64,000 nt of DNA from Chaenocephalus aceratus (taxonomy: Eukaryota; Chordata; Actinopteri; Perciformes; Channichthyidae): NCBI GenBank assembly GCA_023974075.1, contig JAMFTG010001448.1, positions 62,001-126,000 of the forward strand, in the 5' to 3' direction. Below, piece after piece: positions 1-13,219 of this stretch. The notes beneath the pieces are model-generated. The model did no database searches. It saw nothing but the letters and a program-made list of their open reading frames with translations, and was not told where the DNA came from. A program made the position numbers and the translations under genes. Numbering within the stretch: position 1 is the first letter of the stretch; each line of letters begins with the position of its first letter.

Positions 1-362
1 AGACAGAGAGGGACAGAGACAGAGAGGGACAGAGAGTGATGGAGAGGGACAGATAGAGATAGAGAGAGACAGAGAGGGACAGAGAGAGACAGAGAGGGAC
101 AAAGACAGAGAGGGACAGAGACAGAGAGGGACAGAGAGAGACGGAGAGGGACAGAGAGAGACAGAGATAGAGAGGGACAGAGAGGGACAAAGACAGAGAG
201 GGACAGAGACAGAGAGGGACAGAGAGAGATAGAGAGGGACAGAGAGAGAAAGAGAGAGGGACAAAGACATAGAGGAACAGAGAGAGACGGAGAGGGACAG
301 CGAGAGATAGAGAGGGACAAGAGAGACAGAAAGGGACAGATAGAGAGGGAAAAAGAGGAGAC

Positions 363-415
<53 letters not shown>

Positions 416-457
416 CAGAGAGGGAAAAAGAGGAGACAGAGAGAGATGGAGAGGGAC

Positions 458-495
<38 letters not shown>

Positions 496-3400
496 GGAAA
501 AAGAGGAGACAGAGAGAGATGGAGAGGGACAGAGACAGAGAGGGACAGAGATAGAGAGGGACAGAGAGAGAAAGAGAGAGGGACAGATAGAGATAGAGAG
601 AGACAGAAAGGGACAGATAGAGACAGAGAGAGACAAAGACAGAGAGGTGAAAAGAGGAGACAGAGAGAGACAGAGAGGGACAGAGACAGAGAGGGACATA
701 GAGGGACAGAGAGAGACGGAGAGGGACAGAGAGAAACAGAGACAAAGAGGGACAAAGACAGAGAGAGAGAGAGGGACAAAGACAGAGAGGGGGAAATAGG
801 AGACAGAGAGAGACAGGGACAGAGAGAGACATAGATAGAGAGAGACAGAAAGGGACAGAGAGAGACAGATAGAGACAGAGACAAAGAGGGACAAAGACAG
901 AGAGGGGCAGAGATAGAGAGGGACAGAGAGAGACAGAAAGGGACGGATAGAGACAGAGAGAGACAAAGACAGAGAGGGGAAAAGAGGAGACAGAGAGAGA
1001 CAGAGGGACAGAGAGAGACGGAGAGGGACAGAGAGAGACAGAGACAAAGAGGGACAAAGACAGAGAGGGACAAATAGGAGACAGAGAGAGACAGAGAGGG
1101 ACAGAGAGAGACAGAGATAGAGAGAGACAGAAAGGGACAGAGAGAGACAGATAGAGACAGAGACAAAGAGGGACAAAGACAGAGAGGGACAGAGACAGCG
1201 AGGGACAGAGATAGAGAGGGACAGAGAGAGAGGGACAGATAGAGAGAGACAGAAAGGGACAGAGAGAGACAGAGAGGGACAAAGACAGAGAGGGACAGAG
1301 ACAGAGAGGGACAGAGAGTGATGGAGAGGGACAGAGAGAGATAGAGAGAGACAGAGAGGGACAGAGAGAGACAGAGAGGGACAGAGAGAGACAGAGAGGG
1401 ACAGAGACAGAGAGGGACAGAGAGGGACAAAGACAGAGAGGGACAGAGACAGAGAGGGACAGAGACAGAGAGGGACAGAGAGAGATAGAGAGGGACAGAG
1501 AGAGAAAGAGAGAGGGACATAGACAGAGAGGAACAGAGAGAGACGGAGAGGGACAGCGAGAGATAGAGAGGGACAGAGAGAGAAAGAGAGAGGGACAGAT
1601 AGAGATAGAGAGAGACAGAAAGGGACAGATAGAGACAGAGAGAGACAAATACAGAGAGGGAAAAAGAGGAGACAGGGAGAGACAGAGACAGAGAGGGACA
1701 GAGAGAGATGGAGAGGGACAGAGAGAGACAGAGATAGAGAGAGACAGGGAGGGAGGGACAGAGAGGGACAAAGACAGAGAGGGACAGAGAGAGACGGAGA
1801 GGGACAGCGAGAGATAGACAGGGACAGAGAGAGAGAGAGACAGAGAGAGACAAAGACAGAGAGGGAAAAAGAGGAGACAGAGAGGGACAAAGAGAGACAG
1901 ATAGAGAGAGACAGAAAGAGACAGAGAGAGATGGAGAGGGACAGAGAGAGACAGAGAGAGAGAGAGGGACAGAGACAGAGAGGGACAGAGAGAGACGGAG
2001 AGGGACAGAGAGAGACAGATAGAGAGCGGGATAGAGAGAGACAGAAAGAGAGAGGGACAGAGAGAGAGAGATAGAGAGAGACAGAAAGGGGCAGATAGAG
2101 ACAGAGAGAGACAAAGACAGAGAGGGAAAAAGAGGAGACAGAGAGAGACAGAGAGTGACAGAGAGAGACAGAGATAGATAGAGAGAGACAGAGAGGGACA
2201 GAGAGAGACAGAGAGGGACATAGAGGGACAAAGACAGAGAGAGACAGAGAGGGACAGAGATAGAGAGGGACAGAGAGAGGGACCGATAGAGAGAGACAGA
2301 AAGGGACAGATAGAGACAGAGATAGACAAAGACAGAGAGGGAAAAAGAGGAGACAGAGAGGGACATAGAGAGATGGAGAGGGACAGAGAGGGACAGAGAG
2401 AGACAGAGAGGGACAAAGACAGAGAGGGACAGAGACAGAGAGAGACAGAGAGAGAAAGAGAGAGGGACAGATAGAGAGAGACAGAAAGGGGCAGATAGAG
2501 ACAGAGAGAGACAAAGACAGAGAGGGGAAAAGAGGAGACAGAGAGAGACAGAGAGGGACAGAGAGAGATGGAGAGGGACAGAGAGAGACAGAGATAGAGA
2601 GAGGGACAAAGACAGAGAGGGACAGAGACAGAGAGGGACAGAGAGAGATAGAGAGGGACAGAGAGAGAAAGAGAGAGGGACAGATAGAGATAGAGAGAGA
2701 CAGAAAGGGACAGATAGAGACAGAGAGAGACAAATACAGAGAGGGAAAAAGAGGAGACAGGGAGAGACAGAGAGAGATGGAGAGGGACAGAGAGAGACAG
2801 AGATAGAGAGAGACAGGGAGGGAGGGACAGAGAGGGACAAAGACAGAGAGGGACAGAGAGAGACGGAGAGGGACAGCGAGAGATAGACAGGGACAGAGAG
2901 AGAGAGAGACAGAGAGAGACAAAGACAGAGAGGGAAAAAGAGGAGACAGAGAGAGACAGAGAGGGACAAAGAGAGACAGATAGAGAGAGACAGAAAGAGA
3001 CAGAGAGAGATGGAGAGGGACAGAGAGAGACAGAGAGAGAGAGAGGGACAGAGACAGAGAGGGACAGAGAGAGACGGAGAGGGACAGAGAGAGACAGATA
3101 GAGAGCGGGATAGAGAGAGACAGAAAGAGAGAGGGACAGAGAGAGAGAGATAGAGAGAGACAGAAAGGGGCAGATAGAGACAGAGAGAGACAAAGACAGA
3201 GAGGGAAAAAGAGGAGACAGAGAGAGACAGAGAGGGACAGAGAGGGACACAGAGAGACATAGAGGGACACAGAGAGAGACAGAGACAGAGAGGGACAGAT
3301 AGAGACAGGGAGACAGGTGGGGACAGACATAGAGACAAAGAGGAGAAAGAGAGAGACCGAGAGGGACAGAGAGAGGCAGAGACAGAGAGGGACAGAGAGG

Positions 3401-6400
3401 GACAGACACAGACAGAGAGGATACAGAGAGAGACAGAGAGGGACAGATAGAGACACAGAGAGATAGGGGGACAGAGAGAGACAGAGAGGGACAGAGAGGG
3501 ACGGAGAGGGACAGAGATAGAGAGGGACAGAGAGAGGGACAGATAGAGATAGAGACAGAAAGGGACAGATAGAGACAAAGACAGAGAGGGGAAAAGAGGA
3601 GACAGAGAGGGACATAGAGAGATGGAGAGGGACAGAGACAGAGAGGGACAGAGACAGAGAGGGACAGAGAGAGAAAGAGAGAGGGACAGATAGAGAGAGA
3701 CAGAAAGGGGCAGATAGAGACAGAGAGGGACAAAGACAGAGAGGGAAAAAGAGAGATGGAGAGGGACAGAGAGAGACAGAGATGGAGAGAGAGGGACAAA
3801 GACAGAGAGGGACAGAGACGGAGAGGGACAGATAGAGAAAGAGAGAGGGACAGATAGAGATGGAGAGGGACAGAGAGAGACAGAGATAGAGAGAGACAGA
3901 GAGGGACAGAGAGGGACAGAGAGAGACAAAGACAGAGAGGCGAAAAGAGGAGACAGAGAGAGACGGAGAGGGACAGAGAGAGACGGAGAGGGACAGCGAG
4001 AGATAGAGAGGGACAGAGAGAGAAAGAGAGAGACAGAAAGGGACAGATAGAGACAGAGAGAGACAAAGACAGAGAGGCGAAAAGAGGAGACAGAGAGAGA
4101 CGGAGAGGGACAGAGAGAGACAGAGAGGGACAGAGACAGAGAGGGACAGAGAGGGACAGAGAGAGACAGATAGAGAGAGACAGAAAGAGAGAGGGACAGA
4201 TAGAGACAGAGAGGGACAGAGAGAGAGAGAGACAGAAAGGGACAGATAGAGACAGAGAGAGACAATACAGAGAGGGAAAAAGAGGAGACAGAGAGAGACA
4301 GAGAGTGACAGAGAGAGACAGAGATAGATAGAGAGAGACAGAGAGGGACAGAGAGAGACAGAGAGGGACATAGAGGCACACAGAGAGAGACAGAGAGGGA
4401 CAGATAGAGACAGAGAGACAGGTGGGGACAGACACAGACATAGAGACAAAGAGGAGAAAGAGAGAGACCGAGAGGGACAGAGAGAGACAAAGACAGAGAG
4501 GGAAAAAGAGGAGACAGAGAGAGACATAGAGGGACAGAGAGAGAGGGACAAAGACAGAGAGGGACAGAGACAGAGAGGGACAGAGAGAGATAGAGAGGGA
4601 CAGCGAGAGAAAGAGAGAGGGACAGATAGAGATAGAGAGAGACAGAAAGGGACAGATAGAGACAGAGAGAGACAAATACAGAGAGGGAAAAAGAGGAGAC
4701 AGAGAGAGAGAGACAGAGAGGGACAGAGAGAGATGGAGAGGGACATAGAGGGACAAAGACAGAGAGGGACAGAGAGAGACGGAGAGGGACAGAGAGAGAT
4801 AGAGAGGGACAGAGAGAGAAAGAGAGAGACAGAAAGGGACAGATAGAGACAGAGAGAGACAAAGACAGAGAGGGAAAAAGAGGAGACAGAGAGAGACAGA
4901 GAGAGATGGAGAGGGACAGAGAGAGACAGAGAGGGACAAAGAGAGACAGATAGAGAGAGACAGAAAGAGACAGAGAGAGACGGAGAGGGACAGAGAGAGA
5001 GAGGGACAGAGACAGAGAGTGACAGAGAGGGACAGAGAGAGACGGAGAGGGACAGATAGAGAGCGGGATAGAGAGAGACAGAAAGAGAGAGGGACAGATA
5101 GAGACAGAGAGAGAGAGATAGAGAGAGACCGAAAGGGACAGATAGAGACAGAGAGAGACAAAGACAGATAGAGACAGAGAGAGACAAAGACAGAGAGAGA
5201 CAGAGAGTGACAGACAGAGATAGACAGAGACAGAGAGGGACAGAGAGAGGGACAGATAGAGAGAGACAGAAAGGGACAGATAGAGACAGAGATAGACAAA
5301 GACAGAGAGGTAAAAAGAGGAGACAGAGAGAGACAGAGAGGGACATAGAGAGATGGAGAGGGACAGAGAAAGACAGAGAGGGACAGAGAGAGACAAAGAC
5401 AGAGAGGGACAGAGACAGAGAGGGACAGAGATAGCGAGGGACAGAGAGAGAAAGAGAGAGGGACAGATAGAGAGAGACAGAAAGGGGCAGATAGAGACAG
5501 AGAGAGACAAAGACAGAGAGGGGAAAAGAGGAGACCGAGAGAGACAGGGACAGAGAGAGAGAGATAGAGAGAGACAGAAAGGGGCAGATAGAGACAGAGA
5601 GAGACAAAGACAGAGAGGGAAAAAGAGGAGACAGAGAGAGACAGAGAGGGACAGATAGAGACAGGGAGACAGGTGGGGGACAGACACAGACATAGAGACA
5701 AAGAGGAGAAAGAGAGAGACCGAGAGGGACAGAGAGAGGCAGAGACAGAGAGGGACAGATAGAGACAGAGAGGGACAGAGAGGGACAGACACAGACAGAG
5801 AGGATACAGAGAGAGACAGAGAGGGACAGATAGAGACACAGAGAGATAGGGGGACAGAGAGGGACAGAGAGGGACAGAGATAGAGAGGGACAGAGAGAGG
5901 GACAGATAGAGATAGAGAGAGACAGAAAGGGACAGATAGAGACAAAGACAGAGAGGGGAAAAGAGGAGACAGAGAGAGACAGAGAGGGACATAGAGAGAT
6001 GGAGAGGGACAGAGACAGAGAGGGACAGAGACAGAGAGGGACAGAGAGAGAAAGAGAGAGGGACAGATAGAGAGAGACAGAAAGGGGCAGATAGAGACAG
6101 AGAGGGACAAAGACAGAGAGGGAAAAAGAGGAGACAGAGAGAGACAGAGAGGGACAGAGAGAGATGGAGAGGGACAGAGAGAGACAGAGATGGAGAGAGA
6201 GGGACAAAGACAGAGAGGGACAGAGACGGAGAGGGACAGATAGAGAAAGAGAGAGGGACAGATAGAGATGGAGAGGGACAGAGAGAGACAGAGATAGAGA
6301 GAGACAGAGAGGGACAGAGAGAGACAGAGAGGGACAGAGAGGGACAGAGAGAGACGGAGAGGGACAGCGAGAGATAGAGAGGGACAGAGAGAGAAAGAGA

Positions 6401-7827
6401 GAGACAGAAAGGGACAGATAGAGACAGAGAGAGACAAAGACAGAGAGGCGAAAAGAGGAGACAGAGAGAGACGGAGAGGGACAGAGAGAGACAGAGAGGG
6501 ACAGAGACAGAGAGGGACAGAGAGAGACAGATAGAGAGCGGGATAGAGAGAGACAGAAAGAGAGAGGGACAGATAGAGACAGAGAGGGACAGAGAGAGAG
6601 AGAGACAGAAAGGGACAGATAGAGACAGAGAGAGACAAAGACAGAGAGGGAAAAAGAGGAGACAGAGAGAGACAGAGAGTGACAGAGATAGATAGAGAGA
6701 GACAGAGAGGGACAGAGAGAGACAGAGAGGGACATAGAGGCACACAGAGAGAGACAGAGAGGGACAGATAGAGACAGAGAGACAGGTGGGGACAGACACA
6801 GACATAGAGACAAAGAGGAGAAAGAGAGAGACCGAGAGGGACAGAGAGAGACAAAGACAGAGAGGGAAAAAGAGGAGACAGAGAGAGACATAGAGGGACA
6901 GAGAGAGAGGGACAAAGACAGAGAGGGACAGAGACAGAGAGGGACAGCGAGAGAAAGAGAGAGGGACAGATAGAGATAGAGAGAGACAGAAAGGGACAGA
7001 TAGAGACAGAGAGAGACAAATACAGAGAGGGAAAAAGAGGAGACAGAGAGAGAGACAGAGACAGAGAGGGACAGAGAGAGATGGAGAGGGACAGAGAGAG
7101 ACAGAGAGGGACAAAGACAGAGAGGGACAGAGAGAGACGGAGAGGGACAGCGAGAGATAGAGAGGGACAGAGAGAGAAAGAGAGAGACAGAAAGGGACAG
7201 ATAGAGACAGAGAGAGACAAAGACAGAGAGGGAAAAAGAGGAGACAGAGAGAGACAGAGAGAGATGGAGAGGGACAGAGAGAGACAGAGAGGGACAAAGA
7301 GAGACAGATAGAGAGAGACAGAAAGAGAGAGAGATGGAGAGGGACAGAGAGAGAGAGGGACAGAGACAGAGAGGGACAGAGAGAGACGGAGAGGGACAGA
7401 TAGAGAGCGGGATAGAGAGAGACAGAAAGAGAGAGGGACAGATAGAGACAGAGAGAGAGAGATAGAGAGAGACCGAAAGGGACAGATAGAGACAGAGAGA
7501 GACAAAGACAGAGAGAGACAGAGAGTGACAGAGAGAGACAGAGATAGAGAGACAGAGAGGGACAGAGAGAGACAGAGAGGGACACAGAGAGACATAGAGG
7601 GACACAGAGAGAGACAGAGACAGAGAGGGACAGATAGAGACAGAGAGACAGGTGGGACAGACACAGACATAGAGACAAAGAGGAGAAAGAGAGAGACCGA
7701 GAGAGGCAGAGACAGAGAGGGCCAGATAGAGACAGAGAGGGACAGACACAGACAGAGAGGATACAGAGAGAGACAGAGAGGGACAGATAGAGACAGAGAG
7801 AGACAGAGAGAGGACAGATAGAGACAG
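1..7827 (+). repeat. GA-rich polypurine satellite with higher-order structure
   Basis: The whole stretch is built from short variants of GGGACAGAGAGAGACAGA, with occasional blocks such as GAAAAAGAGGAGACAG. A rarer marker, GGTGGGGACAGAC or a close variant, recurs near 3316, 4421, 5672, 6785 and 7651. Alternate occurrences are about 2.36 kb apart, so a higher-order repeat is overlaid on the 6-18 bp monomers. Open frames of 60-120 codons rich in Arg, Glu and Asp are by-products of the repeat and not genes. The long polypurine tract could adopt triplex structures; that is inference. Confidence 0.97.
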
Positions 7828-7927
7828 NNNNNNNNNNNNNNNNNNNNNNNNNNNNNNNNNNNNNNNNNNNNNNNNNNNNNNNNNNNNNNNNNNNNNNNNN
7901 NNNNNNNNNNNNNNNNNNNNNNNNNNN
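7828..7927. other. Assembly gap (100 N)
   Basis: Exactly 100 N bases separate the GA-rich array on the left from the CT-rich array on the right. A round 100-N run is the usual placeholder for a gap of unknown size, so real length and the orientation of the left arm are uncertain. Confidence 0.99.
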
Positions 7928-10900
7928 CTGTCTCTCTCTGTCCCTCTCGGGCCTCTCTCTGTCCCTCTCTGTCTCTCTCTGTCTCCTCTCTGTCCCTCTT
8001 GTCACTCTCTCTCTGTCTGTCCCTCTCTGTCTCTCTCTCTGTTCCTCTATCTGTACTCCTCTCTGTCTATATCTGTCCCTATCTGTCTCTCTCTGTCTCC
8101 TCTCTGTCTGTGTCTGTCCCTCTCTGTCCCTCTCTGTCCCTCTGGTCCTCTCTCTGTCTCTCTCTTTCTCTTTGTCTCTATCTGTCTCTCTGTACCTCCC
8201 TGTCTCTGTCTCTCTCTGTGTCCCTCTATGTCCCTATCTGTATCTCTTCTGTCACTCTCTGTCCCTCTCTGTCCCTGCTCTCCTCTCTGTCCCTCTCTGT
8301 CTCTGTCTCTTCTTTTCCCCTGTCTGTTCCTCTCTGTCTTTGTCTCTCTCTCTGTCTCCTCTGTCCCTCTCTCTTTCTGTCTCTCTATGTCCCTCTCGTC
8401 TCTCTCGGTCTCTCTCTGTACCTCTCTCTATCTGTCTCTGTCCCTCTCCGTCCCTCTCTGTCTCTAATTTCCCTCTCTCTTTCTGTCTCTCTCTGTCCCG
8501 CTCTCTCTCTGTCTCTCTCCGTCTTTGTCTCTCTCTGTCTTTGTCTCTTCTGTCTCTATCTTTGTCTCTCTCTGTCCCTCTTCGTTCTCTCTCTGTCTCT
8601 CTCAGTCTCTTCTCATCCCTCTTGTCACTCTCTCTCTGTATGTCCCTCTCTGTCTCTCTCTGTCCCTCTCCGTCTCTCTCTGTCTCTATCTGTCCCTCTC
8701 TCTTTCTGTCTCTCTCTGTCCTGCTCTCTCTCGTCTATCTCCGTCTCTCTCTGTCCCTCTCTGTCTCTCTCTATCTTTATCTGTCCCTCTCTGTCCCTCT
8801 CTATCTGTCCCTTCCTGTCCCTCTCTATCTGTCCCTCTCTGCTCCTCTCTGTCCCTCTCGGTCTCTCTCTGTCTCTCTCTTTCTCTTTGTCTCTATATGT
8901 CTCTCTGTCCCTCCCTGTCTCTGTCTATCTCTGTGTCCCTATCTGTCTCTTTCTGCACTCTCGTCCCTCTCTGTCCCTGTCTTCCTCTCGTCCCTCTCTG
9001 TCTCTGTCTCTTCTTTCCCCTCTCTGTTCCTCTCTGTCTTTGTCTCTCTCTCTGTCTCTCTCTGTCCCTCTCTCTTTCTGTCTCTCTATGTCCCTCTCGG
9101 TCTCTCTCTGTCCCTCTCTCTATCTGTCTCTGTCCCTCTCCGCCACTCTCTGTCTCTATATGTCCCTCTCTCTTTCTGTCTCTCTCTGTCAGCTCTCATC
9201 GGTCTATCTCCGTCTTTGTCTCTCTCTGTCTCTATCTTTGTCTCTCTCTGTCCCTCTCTGTCTTTCTGTCCCTCTCGGTCTCTCTCTGTCTCTCTCAGTC
9301 TCTTCTCTATCCCTCTTTGTCACTCTCTCTCTGTATGTCCCTCTCTGTCTCTCTCTGTCCCTCTCCGTCTCTCTCTGTCTCTATCTGTCCCTCTCTCTTT
9401 CTGTTTTCTCTGTCCCGCTGTCTCTCTCCGTCTCTCTCTGTCCACTCTGTCCCTCTCTGTCTCTCTCTGTCTCTGTCTCTTTCTGTCCCTCTCTGTCCCT
9501 CTCTGTCTCTCTCTGTCCCTATCTGTCTCTCTCTGTCCCTCTCTGTCCCTCTCTATCTTTATCTGTCTCTCTCTGTCCCTCTCTCTCTCTCTCTGTCCCT
9601 CTCTGTCCCTGTCCCTCTCTCCTCTCCTCTCTCTCTTCTCTCTCTCTCTCTCCTTCCTCTCTCTCTCTCTTCTCTCTCTCTGTCCCTCTCTGTCCCTCTC
9701 TCTCTCTCTGTCTCTATCTCTCTCTTTCAGTCTGTCTCTCTCTCTGTCCCTCTATGTCACTCTCTGTCTCTATCTGTCTCTATATGTCCCCCTCTCTCTC
9801 TGTCTCTCTCTGTCCCTCTCGGCATCTCTCTGTCCCTCTCTGTCTCTCTCTGTCTCCTCTCTGTCCCTCTTGGTCACTCTCTATCTGTCTGTCCCTCTCG
9901 TCTCTCTCTCTCTCGGTCCCTCTCTGTCCCTCTCTGTCTCTATCTGTCCCTCTCTGTCTCTCTCTGTCCCTATCTGTCTCTCTCTGTCTCCTCTCTGTCT
10001 GTTGTCTGTCCCTCTCTGTCCCTCCGGTCTCTCTCTGTCTCTCTCTTTCTCTTTGTCTCTATCTGTTCTCTATGTCCCTCCCTGTCTCTGTCTCTCTATG
10101 TGTCCCTCTATGTCCCTATATGTCTCTTTCTGTCACTCTCGTCCCTCTCTGTCCCTGTCTCCTCTCTGTCCCTCTCTGTCTCTGTCTCTTCTTTTCCCCT
10201 CTCTGTTCCTCTCTGTCTTTGTCTCTCTCTCTGTCTCTCTCTGTCCCTCTCTCTTTCTGTCTCTCTATGTCCCTCTCTGTCTCTCTCGGTCTCTCTCTGT
10301 CCCTCTCTCTATCTGTCTCTGTCCCTCTCCGTCCCTCTCTTTCTCTATGTCCTCTCTCTTCTGTCTCTCTGTCCCGCTCTCTCTCTGTCTCTCTCTGTCT
10401 TTGTCTCTCTCTGTCTCTATCTTTGTCTCTCTCTGTCCCTCTCGGTCTCTCTCTGTCTCTTCTCTATCCCTCTTTGTCACTCTCTCTCTGTATGTCCCTC
10501 TCTGTCTCTCTCTGTCCCTCTCCGTCTCTCTCTGTCTCTATCTGTCCCTCTCTCTTTCTGTCTCTCTCTGTCCTGCTCTCTCTCTGTCCCTCTCTGTCTC
10601 TCTCTGTCCCTCTCTGTCTCTCTCTGTCTCTATATGTCCCTATATGTCCCTCTCTGTCTCTCTCTTTCTCCTCTTTGTCTCTATGTCTGTGTCTGTCCCT
10701 ATCTGTCTCTCTGTCTCTATCTGTCCCTCTCTGTCTCTGTGTCTCTATCTGTCTCTCTATCCCTCCCTGTCTCTGTCTCTCTCTGTGTCCCTCTCTGTCT
10801 CTTTCTGTCACTCTCTGTCCCTCTCTGTCCCTGTCTCCTCTCTGTCCCTCTCTGTCTCTGTCTCTTCTTTTCCCCTCTCTGTTCCTCTCTGTATTTGTCT

Positions 10901-12575
10901 CTCTCTGTCTCTCTCTGTCCCTTTCTGTCTCTCTATCTCTCTGTCTCTCTATGTCCCTCTCTGTCTCTCTCGGTCTCTCTCTGTCCCTCTCTCTATCTGT
11001 CTCTCTCTGTCCCTCTCATTCTCGGTCCCTCTCTTTCCCTCTCCGTCTCTCTCTGTCTCTATATGTCCCTCTCTCTTTCTGTCTCTCTGTCCCGCACTCT
11101 CTCTGTCCCCCCCTCTGTCCCTCTATGTCTCTCTCCGTCTCTCTGTCTTTGTCTCTCTATGTCCCTCTCTGTCTCTTTCTGTCCCTATCGGTCTCTCTCT
11201 GTCTCCTCTCTGTCCCTCTCTGTCTCTTCTTTGTCCCTCTTTGTCACTCTCTCTCTGTCTGTCCCTCTCTGTCTCTCTCTGTCCCTCTCCGTCTCTCTCT
11301 GTCTCTATCTGTTCCTCTCTCTTTCTGTCTCTCTCTGTCCTGCTCTCTCTCTGTCCCTCTCCGTCTCTCTCTGTCCCTCTCTGTCTCTCTCCGTCTCTCT
11401 CTGTCTTTGTCTCTCTCTGTCTCTTTCTGTCTCTCGGTCCCTCTCTGTCTCTATATGTCTCTCTCTGTCTTTGTCTCTGTCTCTGTCCCTCTATGTCCCT
11501 ATCTGTCTCTCTCGGTCTCTCTCTGTCCCTCTCTCTATCTGTCTCTCTCTGTCCCTCTCTGTCCCTCTCCATCTCTCTCTGTCTCTATCTGTCCCTCTCT
11601 CTTTCTGTCTCTCTCTGTCCCGCTCTCTCTCTGTCCCTCTTTGTCTCTCTCTCTCTGTCTGTGTCTGTCCCTCTCTGTCCCTCTCTGTCTCTATCTGTCT
11701 CTTTCTGTCTCTCTCTATCTCTCTCTCTGTCTTTGTCTCTGTCCCTCTATGTCCCTCTCTGTCCCTCTCGGTCTCTCTCTGTCCCTCTCTCTATCTGTCT
11801 CTCTCTGTCCCTCTCTGTCTCTGTCCCTCTCTGTCCCTCTCCGTCTCTCTCCGTCTCTATCTGTCCCTCTCTCTTTCTGTCCCTCTCTGTCCCGCTCTCT
11901 CTCTGTCCCTCTCCGTCTCTCTCTGTCCCACTCTGTCCCTCTCTGTCTCTCTCCGTCTCTCTCTGTCTTTGTCTCTTTCTGTCCCTCTCGGTCTCTCTCT
12001 GTCTCCTCTCTGTCCCTCTCTTTCTCTCTCTGTCTCCTCTCTGTCCCTCTTTGTCACTCTCTCTCTGTCTGTCCCTCTCTGTCTCTCTCTATCCCTCTCT
12101 GTCCCTCTCTGTCTCTCTCTATCCCTCTCTGTCCCTCTCTGTCTCTCTCTGTCCTCTCTGTCTCTATCTGTCTCTCTCTGTCCCTCTCTGTCTCTATCTG
12201 TCCCTATCTGTCTCCTCTATGTCCCTCTTTCTCTCTCTGTCCCTCTCTGTCTCTCTCTGTCTATATCTGTCCCTCTCTGTCTCCTCTCTGTCTGTCCCTC
12301 TCTGTCTCTCTCGGTCTCTCTCTGTCCCTCTCTCTATCTGTCTCCCTCTCTGTCTCTGTCCCTCTCTGTCCCTCTCTGTCTCTCTCTGTCTCTATCTGTC
12401 CCTCTCTCTTTCGGTCTCTCTCTGTCCCGCTCTGTCCCTCTCCGTCTCTCTCTGTCCCTCTCTGTCTCTCTCCGTCTCTCTCTGTCTTTGTCTCTCTCTG
12501 TCTTTGTCTCTCTCTGTCCCTCTCATTCTCGGTCCCTCTCTTTCCCTCTCCGTCTCTCTCTGTCTCTATATGTCA
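7928..12575 (-). repeat. CT-rich satellite, reverse orientation of the left array
   Basis: Variants of CTCTCTGTCCCTCTCTGTCTC fill this stretch, the complement of the GA array left of the gap. Higher-order landmarks are shared in reverse: the TCTCTATGTCTGTGTCTGTC segment near 10678 matches the complement of the marker region in the left array. From about 10590 to its right edge it is nearly gap-free colinear with the satellite at about 45060-47050, so this part belongs to the tandem duplication. All three forward frames stay open for over 1300 codons because the monomer contains no stop; this is not coding. Confidence 0.96.
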
Positions 12576-13158
12576 ATGACAATAACTCAGATACAACGTG
12601 TTAGTTTTATTAAGAATTTCAGAACAACATGCGTTCAAAAGTCATTAATTATACTTCATTAGAATTCATTTAGACAATAGTTACTGTTTCCATTACTCAT
12701 ATCTCTGTTTTGTATCTGGTCAACATCAGTGGTTTGACCTGCAGAGCTCTGCTGCTGCTGCTGCTGCTGCTGCTGCCACCACAGCCTCAACAACACCTAT
12801 AGAAAAACCACCAGGTCTCAGACCACTGTGTGTGCATGCAAACACCATTAGCAAGTCTGTTTTCTGATAAAAATGATATAAAAAATAAATACTGAAAGTA
12901 TTTATGGAAACAAATAATTCACAATAGTGATAAAACACCAACAACTACTCAATATATAATGCTATATGTACATTCCCTGCACGGTATTGCTTTAAGCACC
13001 TACCTGCATCAGAGGGTACAACCACCAGAGTTCTGCTGCTGCTGCTGCTGACCACATTTTCACAGAAACACTTCTTGTCCGGTTCTCAGAAGAGAAATAA
13101 AGAAGCATCCGGGGAGAGACTCTGACAGTCGAGAGCCAGAGACCGAGAGAGAAGCACG
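12576..13158 (+). other. 5' flank of Ig gene A
   Basis: This is the sequence between satellite and first coding exon, present in three copies (A, B, C). It holds a CTG tract (12749-12775), a second short CTG tract near 13032, and the purine-rich leader immediately before the ATG. No TATA box is obvious. Reverse-strand AATAAA near 12610 could belong to a transcript end on the other strand, but no gene is visible there. Promoter function is inferred only from position and from conservation between copies. Confidence 0.6.
12749..12775 (+). repeat. (CTG)9 microsatellite
   Basis: Nine uninterrupted CTG units. The equivalent tract is interrupted in copy B and 36 uninterrupted units in copy C. Confidence 0.97.
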
Positions 13159-13219
13159 ATGTCTGGATTCAGAAGGATCGTGATGTCTTCATTCCTGATG
13201 CTGCTGCTCCACTTTCCAG
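13159..13219 (+). CDS. Gene A exon 1: signal peptide
   Basis: The exon encodes MSGFRRIVMSSFLMLLLHFP and ends in phase 1 before a GTGAGG donor. A short basic start followed by a hydrophobic Leu/Met run is typical of a secretory signal peptide. The same exon occurs at 44343 and 47716, and in altered form at the start of gene 2. Confidence 0.85.

Noticed and set aside
446..7821. Arg/Glu/Asp-rich short proteins in the GA array
   Set aside because: Direct translation of GACAGAGAG repeats.
7999..12662. Open frames of 1359-1526 codons in all three forward frames
   Set aside because: They translate only the stop-free CTCTCTGTCC repeat (Ser/Leu/Val/Cys/Pro strings); simultaneous openness in three frames marks satellite.
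12726..12944. Minus-strand polyAla/polyGln proteins over the CTG tracts (also 43791 and 47134)
   Set aside because: Length follows the microsatellite and differs in each copy; flanks are the receptor's 5' region.
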